Positions 7,832 through 16,153 of a stretch of 17,701 nt of DNA are shown piece by piece. The notes beneath the pieces were generated by a model, which saw nothing but the letters and a program-made list of their open reading frames with translations, had not been told where the DNA came from and did no database searches. The stretch is from JAJOKK01 sp965370555. GTDB taxonomy: Bacteria > Bipolaricaulota > Bipolaricaulia > UBA7950 > UBA9294. Within the stretch, counting starts at the first letter, position 1. Each line of letters starts with the position of its first letter. The DNA is taken from assembly GCA_965370555.1 (NCBI GenBank), contig CBDUVB010000035.1, positions 1-17,701 of the forward strand, in the 5' to 3' direction. The position numbers were made by a program, and so were the translations under genes.

Positions 7832-10823
7832 GAGAGTTATGGTTGTCGGTGGGGGAATCGCCGGGGTTCAGGCTGCCCTGGACCTTGGGGAGATGGGGAT
7901 CGAGGTGCTCCTTGTAGAGAAGGGACCGAGCATCGGCGGCCGGATGGCTCAACTCGACAAAACCTTCCCCACAAACGACTGCGCGATGTGTATCCTCTCC
8001 CCGAAGCTCGTCGAGGCCGGGTCCCACCCCTACATTCGCATCATCACCAACACGGAGGTAAAGGAGATCGCTGGAGAGGCCCCTCACTTCTGGGTGAAGC
8101 TTATCAAGCATCCCCGTTACGTCGATGTGGAGAAATGCACCGGCTGCGGTGCGTGCACCGAGAAATGTCCGGTGAAGGTCCCCGATCCGTACAACAAGGG
8201 GCTTTCCATGACCAAGTGCATCCGGATCCCCTTCCCACAGGCCGTCCCAGCAGCGGCGATCATCGACGCGGAGAAATGCCTCTATCTCACCCGCGGTAAA
8301 TGCCAGGTCTGTTCAAAGGTCTGCGAGGCCGATGCGATCGACTACGATCAGAAACCAGAAGAGCTGAACGTTGAGGTGGGAAGCATTGTATTTGCGGCTG
8401 GCACTTCAGAGTTCAACGCCGTCCAGAAGGATGAGTACGGCTACAAGACCTTTCCCAACGTTGTCACGAGCATCGAGTTCGAGCGGATCCTCTCGGCGAG
8501 CGGGCCGAGCCGCGGACACGTCATCCGTCCCTCCGATGGTAAGGAACCCAAACGAATCGCGTTCCTGCAATGCGTTGGCTCCCGCGATAGTCAAGTAGGA
8601 AACGAGTACTGCTCAGCCATCTGCTGTATGCAGGCGGCAAAGGACGCCATCATCCTCGGCGAGCACCTCGATGACGTTCAAACGACCATCTTTTTCATGG
8701 ATATCCGTGCCTACGGTAAGCATTTCGACCGCTTCATCGATAAGGCAGAAATCGAGCAGAGCTGCCGATTCCTGCGCGCCCGCATCTCCTCTGTCGAATT
8801 TGACCCAAAGACCGACGATGTGGTGGTGCAGTACTCGATGAATGGCTCAGAGGTAACCGCTGAGGCGTTCGATATGCTCGTGCTCTCCGTGGGACTGGTG
8901 GTGAACCCCGAACAGCGCGAAGGTCTGGAGGCCTTGGGTATCTCCCTCAATGACTACGGGTTTATTGAGGTCCCACCCTACGAGCCTGTCCGGACCCTGA
9001 AGCCGGGTGTATTTGTTTGTGGGTCCCTGTCTGGACCCAAAGACATCCCCGAGTCGGTCGTAGAGGCCTCTGCCGCAGCGGCAGAAGCGGCAAGCGTGGT
9101 GGCGGACTTTCCCCAAGCGGAGTTTGTGGTTGAGTATCCCCCAGAGCGCGATATCCGGGGTGAACCCCCACGCGTCGGCGTCTTTGTCTGCAACTGTGGG
9201 CTCAACATCGGCTCGGTTGTCGATGTGCCCGCGGTGGTCGAGCACGCCAAGACCCTCTCCAACGTGGAACACGCCCAGGAGTTTCTCTTTTCCTGCTCCC
9301 AGGATGCACAGAAGGTTATCTCTGATGTCATTATCGAGAAGAGCCTCAATAGGGTCATCGTGGCAGCGTGTACGCCGCGCACCCACGAACCGCTCTTCCA
9401 AAATACCCTGCAAGCGACGGGCTTAAACCCCTACCTGTTCGAATTTGTCAACATCCGTGAGCAGTGCTCTTGGGTCCATCAGAAGGAGCCGGAGAAGGCC
9501 ACGCAGAAGGCGAAAGAGCTGCTAGAGATGGCCATAAGTAAGGCGCTGCTTTTAGAGCCCCTCGCCAAAATGGCTGTGGGGATCAACAAGGCCGCGTTGG
9601 TCATCGGGGGCGGGGTGGCCGGCATAACCGCAGCCCTGGGACTTACAGCCCAAGGCTTCCCGGTTCACCTCGTGGAAAAGGAGAAAGTGCTCGGCGGCAA
9701 CCTCCGTCATGTGCACTATACCTACGATGGCGAGGAGACAGCCTCGTTCTTGGAGTCTCTGGCCGAGCGGGTTCATTCCGAACCCCAGATCACGCTTCAC
9801 TTGGGTACAACGGTGGAGAATGTCGAAGGCTATGTAGGCAACTTCAAGACAAAGCTCTCTGATGGGGCGGACCCCGTAGAACACGGCGCGGTGGTCATCG
9901 CAACAGGCGGTTTGGCCGTGGAGCCCTCCCAGTACCTCTACGGTCAAGACGACCGCGTGCTCACCCAGCGTGACTTTGAGGAGCGGTTGGCCTCCGATGA
10001 TTCATCGCTTAGAGCGCGTCGGTCGGTGGTGATGATCCAGTGTGTAGAATCGCGCGACGATGAGCGTCCCTATTGCAGCCGTGTTTGCTGTTCGGCGGCC
10101 GTGAAGAACGCCTTGAAGTTTAAGGAACTAAACCCAGAAGCGTCGGTTCACATCCTATACCGCGACGTGCGAACCTATGGACTGAAGGAGCTACGCTACC
10201 GCGAGGCGCGCGAGAAAGGGGTTCTCTTCTGCCGATACGAAAAGGAGGAAAAACCGATCGTTACTGCGGACGACGGCGACCTCGTGGTTGAGGTCGATGA
10301 AAAAGTTCTGGGACGCAGACTGATCCTTAAGCCCGACCTGCTCGTGCTCTCCGCCGGCATTGCGCCTAACCCCGAGAACAAAGCCCTCTCCCAGATGCTG
10401 AAGGTTCCACTCGGCCCAGACGGCTTCTTCCTCGAAGCGCACGTGAAGCTGCGTCCGGTAGACTTCGCCACGGACGGCGTCTTCGTCTGCGGTCTGGCCC
10501 ACTATCCGAAGGACCTTTCAGAGGCGATAGCTCAGGCAAAAGCCGCTGCCGGTCGCGCCGCCACGGTGCTCTCAAAGACCAGCTTGGAAACCGAAGGGAA
10601 GGTCGCAAGCGTTATTGAGACACGTTGCAGTGGTTGTGGAATCTGTGTGGAGGTCTGTGCCTACAAGGCGATCGAACTTGACCCAGAAACCGGACGCGCC
10701 GTTGTCAATGAAACGCTATGCAAGGGATGTGGGGTATGCTCGGCGTCCTGTCGAGCAGCGGCGATCGATCTAAAAGGGTTTAAAAACGAGCAGATCCTGG
10801 CAATGCTGGAGGCGGTAGGGTGA
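7821..10823 (+). CDS. hdrA: Fused tandem HdrA (two FAD units, multiple [4Fe-4S] clusters)
   Basis: A 1000-residue scaffold with two HdrA-like units joined. Unit 1 (about 1-425) has VGGGIAG (9-15), the C54/C57 pair and an inserted ferredoxin with C106/C109/C112/C116 and C153/C161/C164/C168, plus a CVGSRD...YCSAICC segment. A linker of about 25 residues follows. Unit 2 begins with the HdrA N-terminal cysteine domain (C457, C459, C492, C517; ACTPRTHE), then a second FAD domain (IGGGVAG, 595-601) without a ferredoxin insert, and a C-terminal 2[4Fe-4S] ferredoxin (C936/C939/C942/C946 and C967/C970/C973/C977). Standard methanogen HdrA is about 650 residues; fused forms of about 1000 are known, for example the BamE type. 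It should be the cytoplasmic electron-bifurcating core. The start has AGGGGAG upstream and overlaps frhB; the end overlaps the next GTG. The split genes at 419-3388 encode the same architecture. Confidence 0.95.
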   Translation: MEYKRVMVVGGGIAGVQAALDLGEMGIEVLLVEKGPSIGGRMAQLDKTFPTNDCAMCILSPKLVEAGSHPYIRIITNTEVKEIAGEAPHFWVKLIKHPRYVDVEKCTGCGACTEKCPVKVPDPYNKGLSMTKCIRIPFPQAVPAAAIIDAEKCLYLTRGKCQVCSKVCEADAIDYDQKPEELNVEVGSIVFAAGTSEFNAVQKDEYGYKTFPNVVTSIEFERILSASGPSRGHVIRPSDGKEPKRIAFLQCVGSRDSQVGNEYCSAICCMQAAKDAIILGEHLDDVQTTIFFMDIRAYGKHFDRFIDKAEIEQSCRFLRARISSVEFDPKTDDVVVQYSMNGSEVTAEAFDMLVLSVGLVVNPEQREGLEALGISLNDYGFIEVPPYEPVRTLKPGVFVCGSLSGPKDIPESVVEASAAAAEAASVVADFPQAEFVVEYPPERDIRGEPPRVGVFVCNCGLNIGSVVDVPAVVEHAKTLSNVEHAQEFLFSCSQDAQKVISDVIIEKSLNRVIVAACTPRTHEPLFQNTLQATGLNPYLFEFVNIREQCSWVHQKEPEKATQKAKELLEMAISKALLLEPLAKMAVGINKAALVIGGGVAGITAALGLTAQGFPVHLVEKEKVLGGNLRHVHYTYDGEETASFLESLAERVHSEPQITLHLGTTVENVEGYVGNFKTKLSDGADPVEHGAVVIATGGLAVEPSQYLYGQDDRVLTQRDFEERLASDDSSLRARRSVVMIQCVESRDDERPYCSRVCCSAAVKNALKFKELNPEASVHILYRDVRTYGLKELRYREAREKGVLFCRYEKEEKPIVTADDGDLVVEVDEKVLGRRLILKPDLLVLSAGIAPNPENKALSQMLKVPLGPDGFFLEAHVKLRPVDFATDGVFVCGLAHYPKDLSEAIAQAKAAAGRAATVLSKTSLETEGKVASVIETRCSGCGICVEVCAYKAIELDPETGRAVVNETLCKGCGVCSASCRAAAIDLKGFKNEQILAMLEAVG

Positions 10824-11281
10824 CAAAGGAGACAAACGAGAAAATGAGCGGCAACGGGTGGGAGCCCCGGATTGTTGCCTTCCTATGTAACTGGTGCAGC
10901 TACGCGGGAGCCGATCTCGCGGGTGTCAGTCGCATACAGTATCCGCCGAATGTTCGCGTGATCCGCGTCCCGTGTTCAGGCCGGATCAATCCGCTGTTTA
11001 TCGTGAAGGCACTCCAGGCTGGAGCCGATGGCGTTTTGGTCAGCGGGTGCCATCCAGGTGACTGCCACTACATCAGCGGGAACCTCTACGCGCGACGGAA
11101 GTTCGCTCTGCTTAAGAGCCTGCTTGAGTACGTGGGAATCGAACCGCAGCGCGTCCACTTCTCGTGGGTCTCCGCGGCAGAGGGGCCTCGGTTTGCCGAG
11201 ATTTTGGGGAAGGTGACTGATTCCGTTCGCTCGGTCGGACCGGCGAACAGGATGATCAAGAAATTCGAGGAAGTGGCATGA
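10820..11281 (+). CDS. mvhD: MvhD/FlxD-like [2Fe-2S] electron-transfer subunit
   Basis: A 153-residue MvhD/FlxD homologue that links the electron-input subunits to HdrA. It has the conserved FLCNWCSYAG, VPCSGRINP and SGCHPGDCHY cysteine motifs and the FSWVSAAEGPRF ending shared with the partial copy at 1-396. The GTG at 10820 overlaps the HdrA stop (GTGA) and has GGAGG at 10808-10812 with a 7-base spacer. An in-frame ATG at 10844, preceded by AAAGGAG (10825-10831), is a credible alternative that removes eight residues. The stop overlaps the next ATG (ATGA). Position between HdrA and the FlxCBA-like genes fits FlxD of FlxABCD-HdrABC systems. Confidence 0.93.
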   Translation: MTKETNEKMSGNGWEPRIVAFLCNWCSYAGADLAGVSRIQYPPNVRVIRVPCSGRINPLFIVKALQAGADGVLVSGCHPGDCHYISGNLYARRKFALLKSLLEYVGIEPQRVHFSWVSAAEGPRFAEILGKVTDSVRSVGPANRMIKKFEEVA

Positions 11282-12273
11282 AGCAAGTTGAAGAGACGCT
11301 GCGACAAGAGGTTGCCAAACTCCTGGAAGATGGGACGATCGATGTTTTTGTTGGCCACGAGGCGGCCGGCCTCCCGTTGAAGACCTCCCCCTGCTTTGTC
11401 CGGTCCCCAAAGGAAGTTGATCGGCTCGTATGGAATCGGATCTGTACAAGCAACCTCGCTACGTATCTACCGCAACTGTTCAAGCGGCCCGTGGGACTGA
11501 AAGGAGAATGGACTCCCCCCAAGGTTGGAGTGGTGGCCAAAGGCTGCGACAGCCGCTCGATCGTGGGACTGATCAAGGAGAAGCAGATCCCCCGCGATCG
11601 GCTGTTTATCATCGGAATAGGTTGTGAAGGGATGATCGACCGTCATAGCGTCGGACGAGCCTTGGGCGTGGTCGGACTCGCTGACGCGAAGGTCGATGGC
11701 AACTCGGTGCAGGTGATCGGAACCGATGGCAGAGAGAAGCGGATCGACATTGCGGACGTGCTTGCCGCCTCATGCCGGGAATGCCAACATCGAGAGGCGG
11801 TGCTCTCCAATCTTACCATTGGCGAGACGCCCTCTTCTGCCCCGGAGGTCTCGCACTATGCAAACGTCGTAGAGTTTGAATCAAAATCCCCGCAGGAACG
11901 CTGGGAGCATTGGGTGGGGGAACTCTCCCGTTGCATCCGTTGTTACGCCTGCCGGCAGGCGTGCCCGAACTGCTACTGCGAAGAGTGTTTTGCCGAAGAG
12001 ACGGCACCAAAGTGGCTGGGCGTGACTACGGATCTTTCGGATGTGTTTGTCTTTCATCTTGGTCGGGCGTTCCATCAGGCGGGACGCTGCGTCGACTGCG
12101 GAGCCTGTGTGGCAGCGTGTCCACAGGGGATCGATCTGCGCTTGCTAAACCAAAAGATCAACAAGGATGTTGAAGAGCTGTTCGAAGCACAGGTGAGCCT
12201 CTCCCTAGAAGAGGTAGATGCGCTCTCAAGCTTCCGGATGGAAGACGATCAATCCTTCATGACCGAGCCGTAA
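11278..12273 (+). CDS. flxC: FlxC-like iron-sulfur protein
   Basis: A 331-residue iron-sulfur protein of FlxC/FdhB-like architecture. The N-terminal domain holds KGCDSRSIVGL, IGIGCEGM and ASCRECQHRE. The C-terminal part holds C219/C222/C225/C229 with the extra cysteines C232/C234/C237 (CPNCYCEEC), then FHLGRAFH and C271/C274/C277/C281. This is the same plan as the two module 1 copies at 3385 and 4496, but shorter and clearly diverged. The start overlaps the flxD stop (ATGA) and has GAGGAAG upstream. It is expected to carry electrons from FlxB/FlxA towards FlxD/HdrA. The name follows gene order and architecture; sequence databases may call it a 4Fe-4S dicluster or formate dehydrogenase beta-like protein. 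Confidence 0.85.
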   Translation: MKQVEETLRQEVAKLLEDGTIDVFVGHEAAGLPLKTSPCFVRSPKEVDRLVWNRICTSNLATYLPQLFKRPVGLKGEWTPPKVGVVAKGCDSRSIVGLIKEKQIPRDRLFIIGIGCEGMIDRHSVGRALGVVGLADAKVDGNSVQVIGTDGREKRIDIADVLAASCRECQHREAVLSNLTIGETPSSAPEVSHYANVVEFESKSPQERWEHWVGELSRCIRCYACRQACPNCYCEECFAEETAPKWLGVTTDLSDVFVFHLGRAFHQAGRCVDCGACVAACPQGIDLRLLNQKINKDVEELFEAQVSLSLEEVDALSSFRMEDDQSFMTEP

Positions 12274-12285
12274 GGAGGCTGCCAG

Positions 12286-13308
12286 ATGCTGGAGATGACA
12301 CTCGATAAGTCAAAGGTACAAGAGTTCTTGAGACTGCTCGGTGAAAATCGCCGGCTCTTTGCGCCAGTCAAAGATAGGATGGGGACGAAATTTTCCGAGG
12401 TGGCGGATCCTTCGCTCGTCTACCTAGATGGATTGAACACCAACCTCTCGCCAAAAGAGGTCGTCTTCCCGCAGTGGGAGACCCTGTATACCTTTAAGGA
12501 AGACCATGCAAACGAAGTTAAGCTGGCAGCGCAGGAGACCCTGCTCTTCGGCGCAAGGCCATGCGATGCTAGGGCATTAGGACTTCTCGATCAGGTCTTC
12601 ACCTGGGAGGGCATTGACGATCCCTACTACCTTCGCCGACGCGAGAAGACATGTGTGGTAGCGCTAGCGTGTAATACGCCGGGAGAGGCCTGTTTCTGTA
12701 CATCAGTTGGCGGCTCACCAGTAGGGGAGATTGGCGCCGACGTTCTGGCCTTCGATCTGGGTGAGCAGCTGTACCTGCGCGCGCTGACCGAGCGAGGGGA
12801 GGCGTTATTGAAGGAAGCCTCGACGCTCACCGAGAAAGCGACTGAAGAGGATAAGCAGGCAGTGCAGCAGGCAGCGGCCGAAGCAGAGAAACAGCTTCAG
12901 GCAATCCCAATTCCCAAGGATCTTGCCGCTTTAAAGGAAAGCTTCGACGCCGAGATTTGGGAGGAGTTGGGTCTAAAGTGCCTGGGTTGCGGCACGTGCG
13001 CGTATGTCTGTCCCACATGCCACTGTTTCGACATCACCGACGAGACGAAAAAAGGCGTCGGCAGGCGGGTACGAAACTGGGACAGTTGTGCGTTTTCCCT
13101 GTTCACCTTGCACGGCTCCGGCCACAATCCACGGACCACACAAGCGGCAAGATATCGCCAGCGGGTCCTGCACAAGTTTCTCTATTGCCCCGAGAACTTC
13201 GGCGAGGCGTTCTGCGTTGGGTGCGGCCGTTGTATCACCAACTGCCCCGCTGGCTTGGATTTGAGAGCGGTACTGGAAAGGCTCAGTTCATTGGCCAAGG
13301 TGACGTAA
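12286..13308 (+). CDS. flxB: FlxB-like (AsrA/HydB-type) iron-sulfur protein
   Basis: A 340-residue relative of the sulfhydrogenase beta subunit HydB, anaerobic sulfite reductase subunit A and FlxB. An N-terminal domain with TLLFGARPCDARAL, KTCVVALACN and ACFCTSVGGSP is typical of this family. Residues 170-208 are rich in E, K, A and Q and probably helical. Two clusters follow: C232/C235/C238/C242 with C245/C247 (CLGCGTCAYVCPTCHC) and C310/C313/C316/C320. The start is well defined by AAGGAGG at 12272-12278 with a 7-base spacer, the best ribosome site in the operon. It should form the electron-input unit with the flavoprotein encoded next, feeding FlxC, FlxD and HdrA. In the cell it acts in the cytoplasm; no signal peptide is seen. 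Confidence 0.9.
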   Translation: MLEMTLDKSKVQEFLRLLGENRRLFAPVKDRMGTKFSEVADPSLVYLDGLNTNLSPKEVVFPQWETLYTFKEDHANEVKLAAQETLLFGARPCDARALGLLDQVFTWEGIDDPYYLRRREKTCVVALACNTPGEACFCTSVGGSPVGEIGADVLAFDLGEQLYLRALTERGEALLKEASTLTEKATEEDKQAVQQAAAEAEKQLQAIPIPKDLAALKESFDAEIWEELGLKCLGCGTCAYVCPTCHCFDITDETKKGVGRRVRNWDSCAFSLFTLHGSGHNPRTTQAARYRQRVLHKFLYCPENFGEAFCVGCGRCITNCPAGLDLRAVLERLSSLAKVT

Positions 13309-13315
13309 AGAAAGC

Positions 13316-14173
13316 GTGGTGAACATGAATCAGACAACAAATCCCTACATGCCCTATCCGGTGCGGATTGATCAGATTACGAGCGAGAACGAGGCGCGCG
13401 ACCTAAAGACGTTCAAGGTCGTTTTCCTTGATCCCGAGCATACGAAGGCGTTCCATCACATCCCCGGCCAGTTTGCCGAGCTCTCCCTGCTCGGGAAAGG
13501 CGAATCACCGATCGGCATCGCCTCATCGCCAACCGAGGAAGGCCATCTGCTATTCACCGTCAAGAAGACCGGTGTGGTCACTGGCGAGCTACACAACCTG
13601 ACGGAAGGAAAAGTGATTGGGGTTCGAGGCCCCCTGGGCAAGTCCTATCCGATCGACCGAATGAAGGGCAAAAACGTGGTGATCGTCGGAGGGGGGTTTG
13701 CCTTCACCACACTACGAGCGCTCACCAAATACATGATCGACGATGGCAACCGGGATGATTTCGGCGAGATCACGGTGATCTACGGTGCCCGGAGTCCGGG
13801 TGAGCTCCTCTACAAGGAGGAACTCAAGGAGTGGGAGGCACGTGACGATCTTAAGACCTACATCACCGTTGACAAGGGTGATGGAAACTGGAAAGGCAGG
13901 GAAGGTTTCGTTCCCACCGTGTTGGAAGAGGTAGCCCCAAGCTCCAAGGACGCGCTGATCGCTGTCTGCGGGCCGCCGATCATGATCAAGTTCACCCTGC
14001 CGGTGATCAAGAAACTGGGGTTTGCCCCGAGCGACACCATCCTATCGCTCGAGATGCGGATGAAGTGCGGCATCGGCAAATGCGGGCGCTGTAACATCGG
14101 CAGCAAGTACGTGTGCAAGGACGGCCCGGTGTTCACCCTGGAAGAGTTGGACGTCCTCCCCAACGAGTACTAG
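13316..14173 (+). CDS. flxA: FlxA-like (HydG/AsrB-type) NAD(P)H:acceptor flavoprotein
   Basis: A 285-residue flavoprotein related to sulfhydrogenase gamma subunit HydG, AsrB and FlxA. The FAD part includes PGQFAELSLLGKGESPIGIA and VRGPLGKSYP. The nicotinamide part includes VVIVGGGFAFTTLRAL, VIYGARSPGELLYKEEL and AVCGPPIMIKF. The C-terminus has a [2Fe-2S] motif with C251/C256/C259/C267 (MKCGIGKCGRC). It should oxidise NADH or NADPH and hand electrons to FlxB. The frame opens with GTG at 13316 and 13319 and an ATG at 13325; none has a strong ribosome site, so the true start is uncertain by three residues. It is the last gene of the + strand operon. An insertion sequence begins about 26 bases after the stop, and no terminator is visible in between. 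Confidence 0.92.
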   Translation: MVNMNQTTNPYMPYPVRIDQITSENEARDLKTFKVVFLDPEHTKAFHHIPGQFAELSLLGKGESPIGIASSPTEEGHLLFTVKKTGVVTGELHNLTEGKVIGVRGPLGKSYPIDRMKGKNVVIVGGGFAFTTLRALTKYMIDDGNRDDFGEITVIYGARSPGELLYKEELKEWEARDDLKTYITVDKGDGNWKGREGFVPTVLEEVAPSSKDALIAVCGPPIMIKFTLPVIKKLGFAPSDTILSLEMRMKCGIGKCGRCNIGSKYVCKDGPVFTLEELDVLPNEY

Positions 14174-14211
14174 CCGGCACCCCTACAGAGGGAAAAGAAG
14201 AAGCTCCCACC

Positions 14212-14231
14212 CTAGACTGAAGTTCCTGAGG
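14212..14231 (+). repeat. IS left terminal inverted repeat
   Basis: CTAGACTGAAGTTCCTGAGG. It matches the complement of 16134-16153 at 18 of 20 positions, differing at positions 5 and 19. The 9-base outer repeat GAAGCTCCC lies at 14200-14208. Confidence 0.88.
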
Positions 14232-14275
14232 CTAAAACAGCGAAATCTCTGTTGGGATGGGAAGTAGCTCAGGAA
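14223..14275. other. Hairpin inside IS left end
   Basis: TTCCTGAG (14223-14230) is complementary to CTCAGGAA (14268-14275) across a 37-base loop. The arm reuses part of the terminal repeat. It lies just downstream of the transposase stop and could shield it from outside transcription or form a second transposase site; this is a guess from position only. Confidence 0.45.
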
Positions 14276-14294
14276 TCGTAGTGCAGTGTTCTGT

Positions 14295-16001
14295 CTACAC
14301 CACGATGGTGTCGAGCAACTCCAGTGCCCGCTTCTGCTTAGCATTGGGTATCGTCGTCATGGTGAACCTCGGTTCGACTGCTCCTCTTCCCTTGCGCTGG
14401 CAGGTGTTCCGCACGATGGTGCTGAGATCTGTAAGTAATGTGTGGAAGCTGTGCACCTCTGTGCCATCGTCAAGTTTCTGGCTATGCACCTTCTTCAACG
14501 CCTGCGCTGATCTCCTTGCTGGGGCCACTGGATCACGGGCCAGTGTGGCTTGTTGCTCCTCATCACTGAACAGAAGCTCACGCCAGGCCTCCTTCATGTA
14601 CCACTCCACGTAGTAGGCCAACATGCACAGGAAGATGTGCGCGCGCACCCGATTGTCCAGGTGATGGTAGATCGGCCGTACCTTGAGGTCGATCCCTTTC
14701 AAACTACGAAAAGCACGCTCTACATTGGATAGCTGCTTGTAACTCCGTACCGCGTCCTCCCCAGTCATCCGCTCCTTGGAGAGGCTGGTGCGGATCACAT
14801 ACAGACCATCCATCGCCGTTTCTTCCGTTACCTTCTCCGGCAGAAGATGGTAACTGAACTGTCCTTTTTCGATGACAAGTTGGAAGTGCTTGGCCACCTT
14901 GTACTTGTTCACTACCTTCCCTACCCGTACTCCAATCTTCTCCTTGGCCTTGAGTTTCCCGCGCTTGACCATCCCCCTCACTTTCTCCAGTTCCTGCACC
15001 GTCGCCTCGATCAGGGATTGACGTGTGCGCACACGCCTCTCCGCCATCAACGGGTTACGACAGACCACCAACCTCTCCAAAGGAAAGTCAGGATGACTGA
15101 ACTCGCACAGATCGCGCTCGTCGAACAAGCTCATGTTGATCGTTCCATCCTGCATCAGTTTGCTGATCTGACCACTCCGTAACGCGGTGATCCAATCAAT
15201 ACCCTCGATTCCGCTAAGTTCGTCGATCTGTTTCTGAGAGATCATCCCCCGATCACCGACCAATACCAGACTGTCAAGCTTGAACTGTTCCTTTACCTTC
15301 GTTACCTGCGACATGAGGGTCGTCGGATCACCGGTGTTCCCCGAAAAGACCGATATCGATACTGGACAGCCTCTTTGATCGGTGAGCAAGCCGTAGTTCA
15401 CCTGCAACTTACCCTTCTTCTTGTCCCGGTTGTAACCACGCGCCGCCAGAGGACAGGCCGTCCCCTCGAAGTAGCTCGAACTCAAGTCGTACAACACCAG
15501 CCCTCCCTCCTCCAGGTGCCGTGCTGCCAGCTTCTTCTCGATACGGTCTTGGCGGTCGAGCAGCCAATCCATCGCTTGATACAGGTCGTCCTCTGTGGCA
15601 TCGGCTACCCCAAGATCCCCGGGAAGAGTGGTCGTATGCCACCAGCGGGTGGTGGCAAGCTTGCTCTCCGGTTCCAGAATCCGTGCTGCGACCATCGCTA
15701 CCACCAGGTCGCGCTCACGGGTGCATCGTGAGGCAATCAGATTGTCAAACCGCAGTCGTTTCATCGCCGTACGCACCGCCTGGATATGTCCGTGGTGCTG
15801 TGATGAGGAGACGTCAAACAGAGTATCTACTGGGATCAGTTGCTCTCCCTTGAGCACCTGGCGGAACAGCTGTACTTGGTCCATGGAGAGTTTCGACAGG
15901 TTGGCCAGGGTGTGCTTCTTCACCTTACCCCCCTCACGGTAGGACTCTCGCAGAAGGATCGTCGGTTTCGAGTTACGGTTGGGGACAATATCGATGTGCA
16001 T
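14295..16001 (-). CDS. IS1634-family DDE transposase
   Basis: A 568-residue transposase that cuts and moves the surrounding element. The IS4-like catalytic triad is visible as Asp172 (LVLYDLSSSYFEG), Asp250 (LVLVGDRGMIS) and Glu428 (SYKQLSNVERAFRSLKG). The last lies in the YxxL-NVERAFRSLK-type motif of the family, followed by RVRAHIFLCMLAYYVEW. The start is placed at 16001 (MHIDIVPNRNSKPTILLRES), the usual beginning in this family; the open frame extends 13 codons further, but those codons overlap the promoter. The frame is intact, so the enzyme may be active. No Shine-Dalgarno site precedes it. It is transcribed opposite to the flx operon and convergent with it. Confidence 0.93.
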   Translation of the reverse strand: MHIDIVPNRNSKPTILLRESYREGGKVKKHTLANLSKLSMDQVQLFRQVLKGEQLIPVDTLFDVSSSQHHGHIQAVRTAMKRLRFDNLIASRCTRERDLVVAMVAARILEPESKLATTRWWHTTTLPGDLGVADATEDDLYQAMDWLLDRQDRIEKKLAARHLEEGGLVLYDLSSSYFEGTACPLAARGYNRDKKKGKLQVNYGLLTDQRGCPVSISVFSGNTGDPTTLMSQVTKVKEQFKLDSLVLVGDRGMISQKQIDELSGIEGIDWITALRSGQISKLMQDGTINMSLFDERDLCEFSHPDFPLERLVVCRNPLMAERRVRTRQSLIEATVQELEKVRGMVKRGKLKAKEKIGVRVGKVVNKYKVAKHFQLVIEKGQFSYHLLPEKVTEETAMDGLYVIRTSLSKERMTGEDAVRSYKQLSNVERAFRSLKGIDLKVRPIYHHLDNRVRAHIFLCMLAYYVEWYMKEAWRELLFSDEEQQATLARDPVAPARRSAQALKKVHSQKLDDGTEVHSFHTLLTDLSTIVRNTCQRKGRGAVEPRFTMTTIPNAKQKRALELLDTIVV

Positions 16002-16008
16002 GGCTACT

Positions 16009-16036
16009 ATTATACATATCAAACTAGAAATATCAA
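16009..16036 (-). promoter_or_regulatory. sigma70-type promoter of the transposase, probably leaderless
   Basis: On the minus strand, TTGATA (16031-16036) and a perfect TATAAT (16009-16014) are 16 bases apart. The TATAAT ends only 7 bases (AGTAGCC) before the ATG at 16001, so transcription should begin at or next to the A of the start codon. No ribosome-binding site fits in this space. Confidence 0.75.
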
Positions 16037-16133
16037 GCATATCGGCAAGACATACATGGCTACAAAATGGATGACATATATCCGCTCAATGCCGTATACC
16101 AACAGGCTTACCGCTTAATTCCAGACCCAAAAT

Positions 16134-16153
16134 CGTCAGGAACTTCAGCCTAG
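16134..16153 (-). repeat. IS right terminal inverted repeat
   Basis: Read on the minus strand it is CTAGGCTGAAGTTCCTGACG, pairing with 14212-14231. The outer 9-base repeat is at 16164-16172, ten bases away, against three bases at the left end. Confidence 0.88.

Noticed and set aside
14174..14211. Terminator for the flx operon after flxA
   Set aside because: No stem with a T run was found between the stop codon and the insertion sequence.
15375..15731. Plus-strand open frames across the insertion sequence
   Set aside because: They are antisense shadows of the transposase, without ribosome sites or recognisable motifs.
15999..16063. 9-base direct repeat CATGGCTAC (15999-16007 and 16055-16063)
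   Set aside because: Too short to mean much; the upstream ATG is out of frame with the transposase and opens nothing useful.
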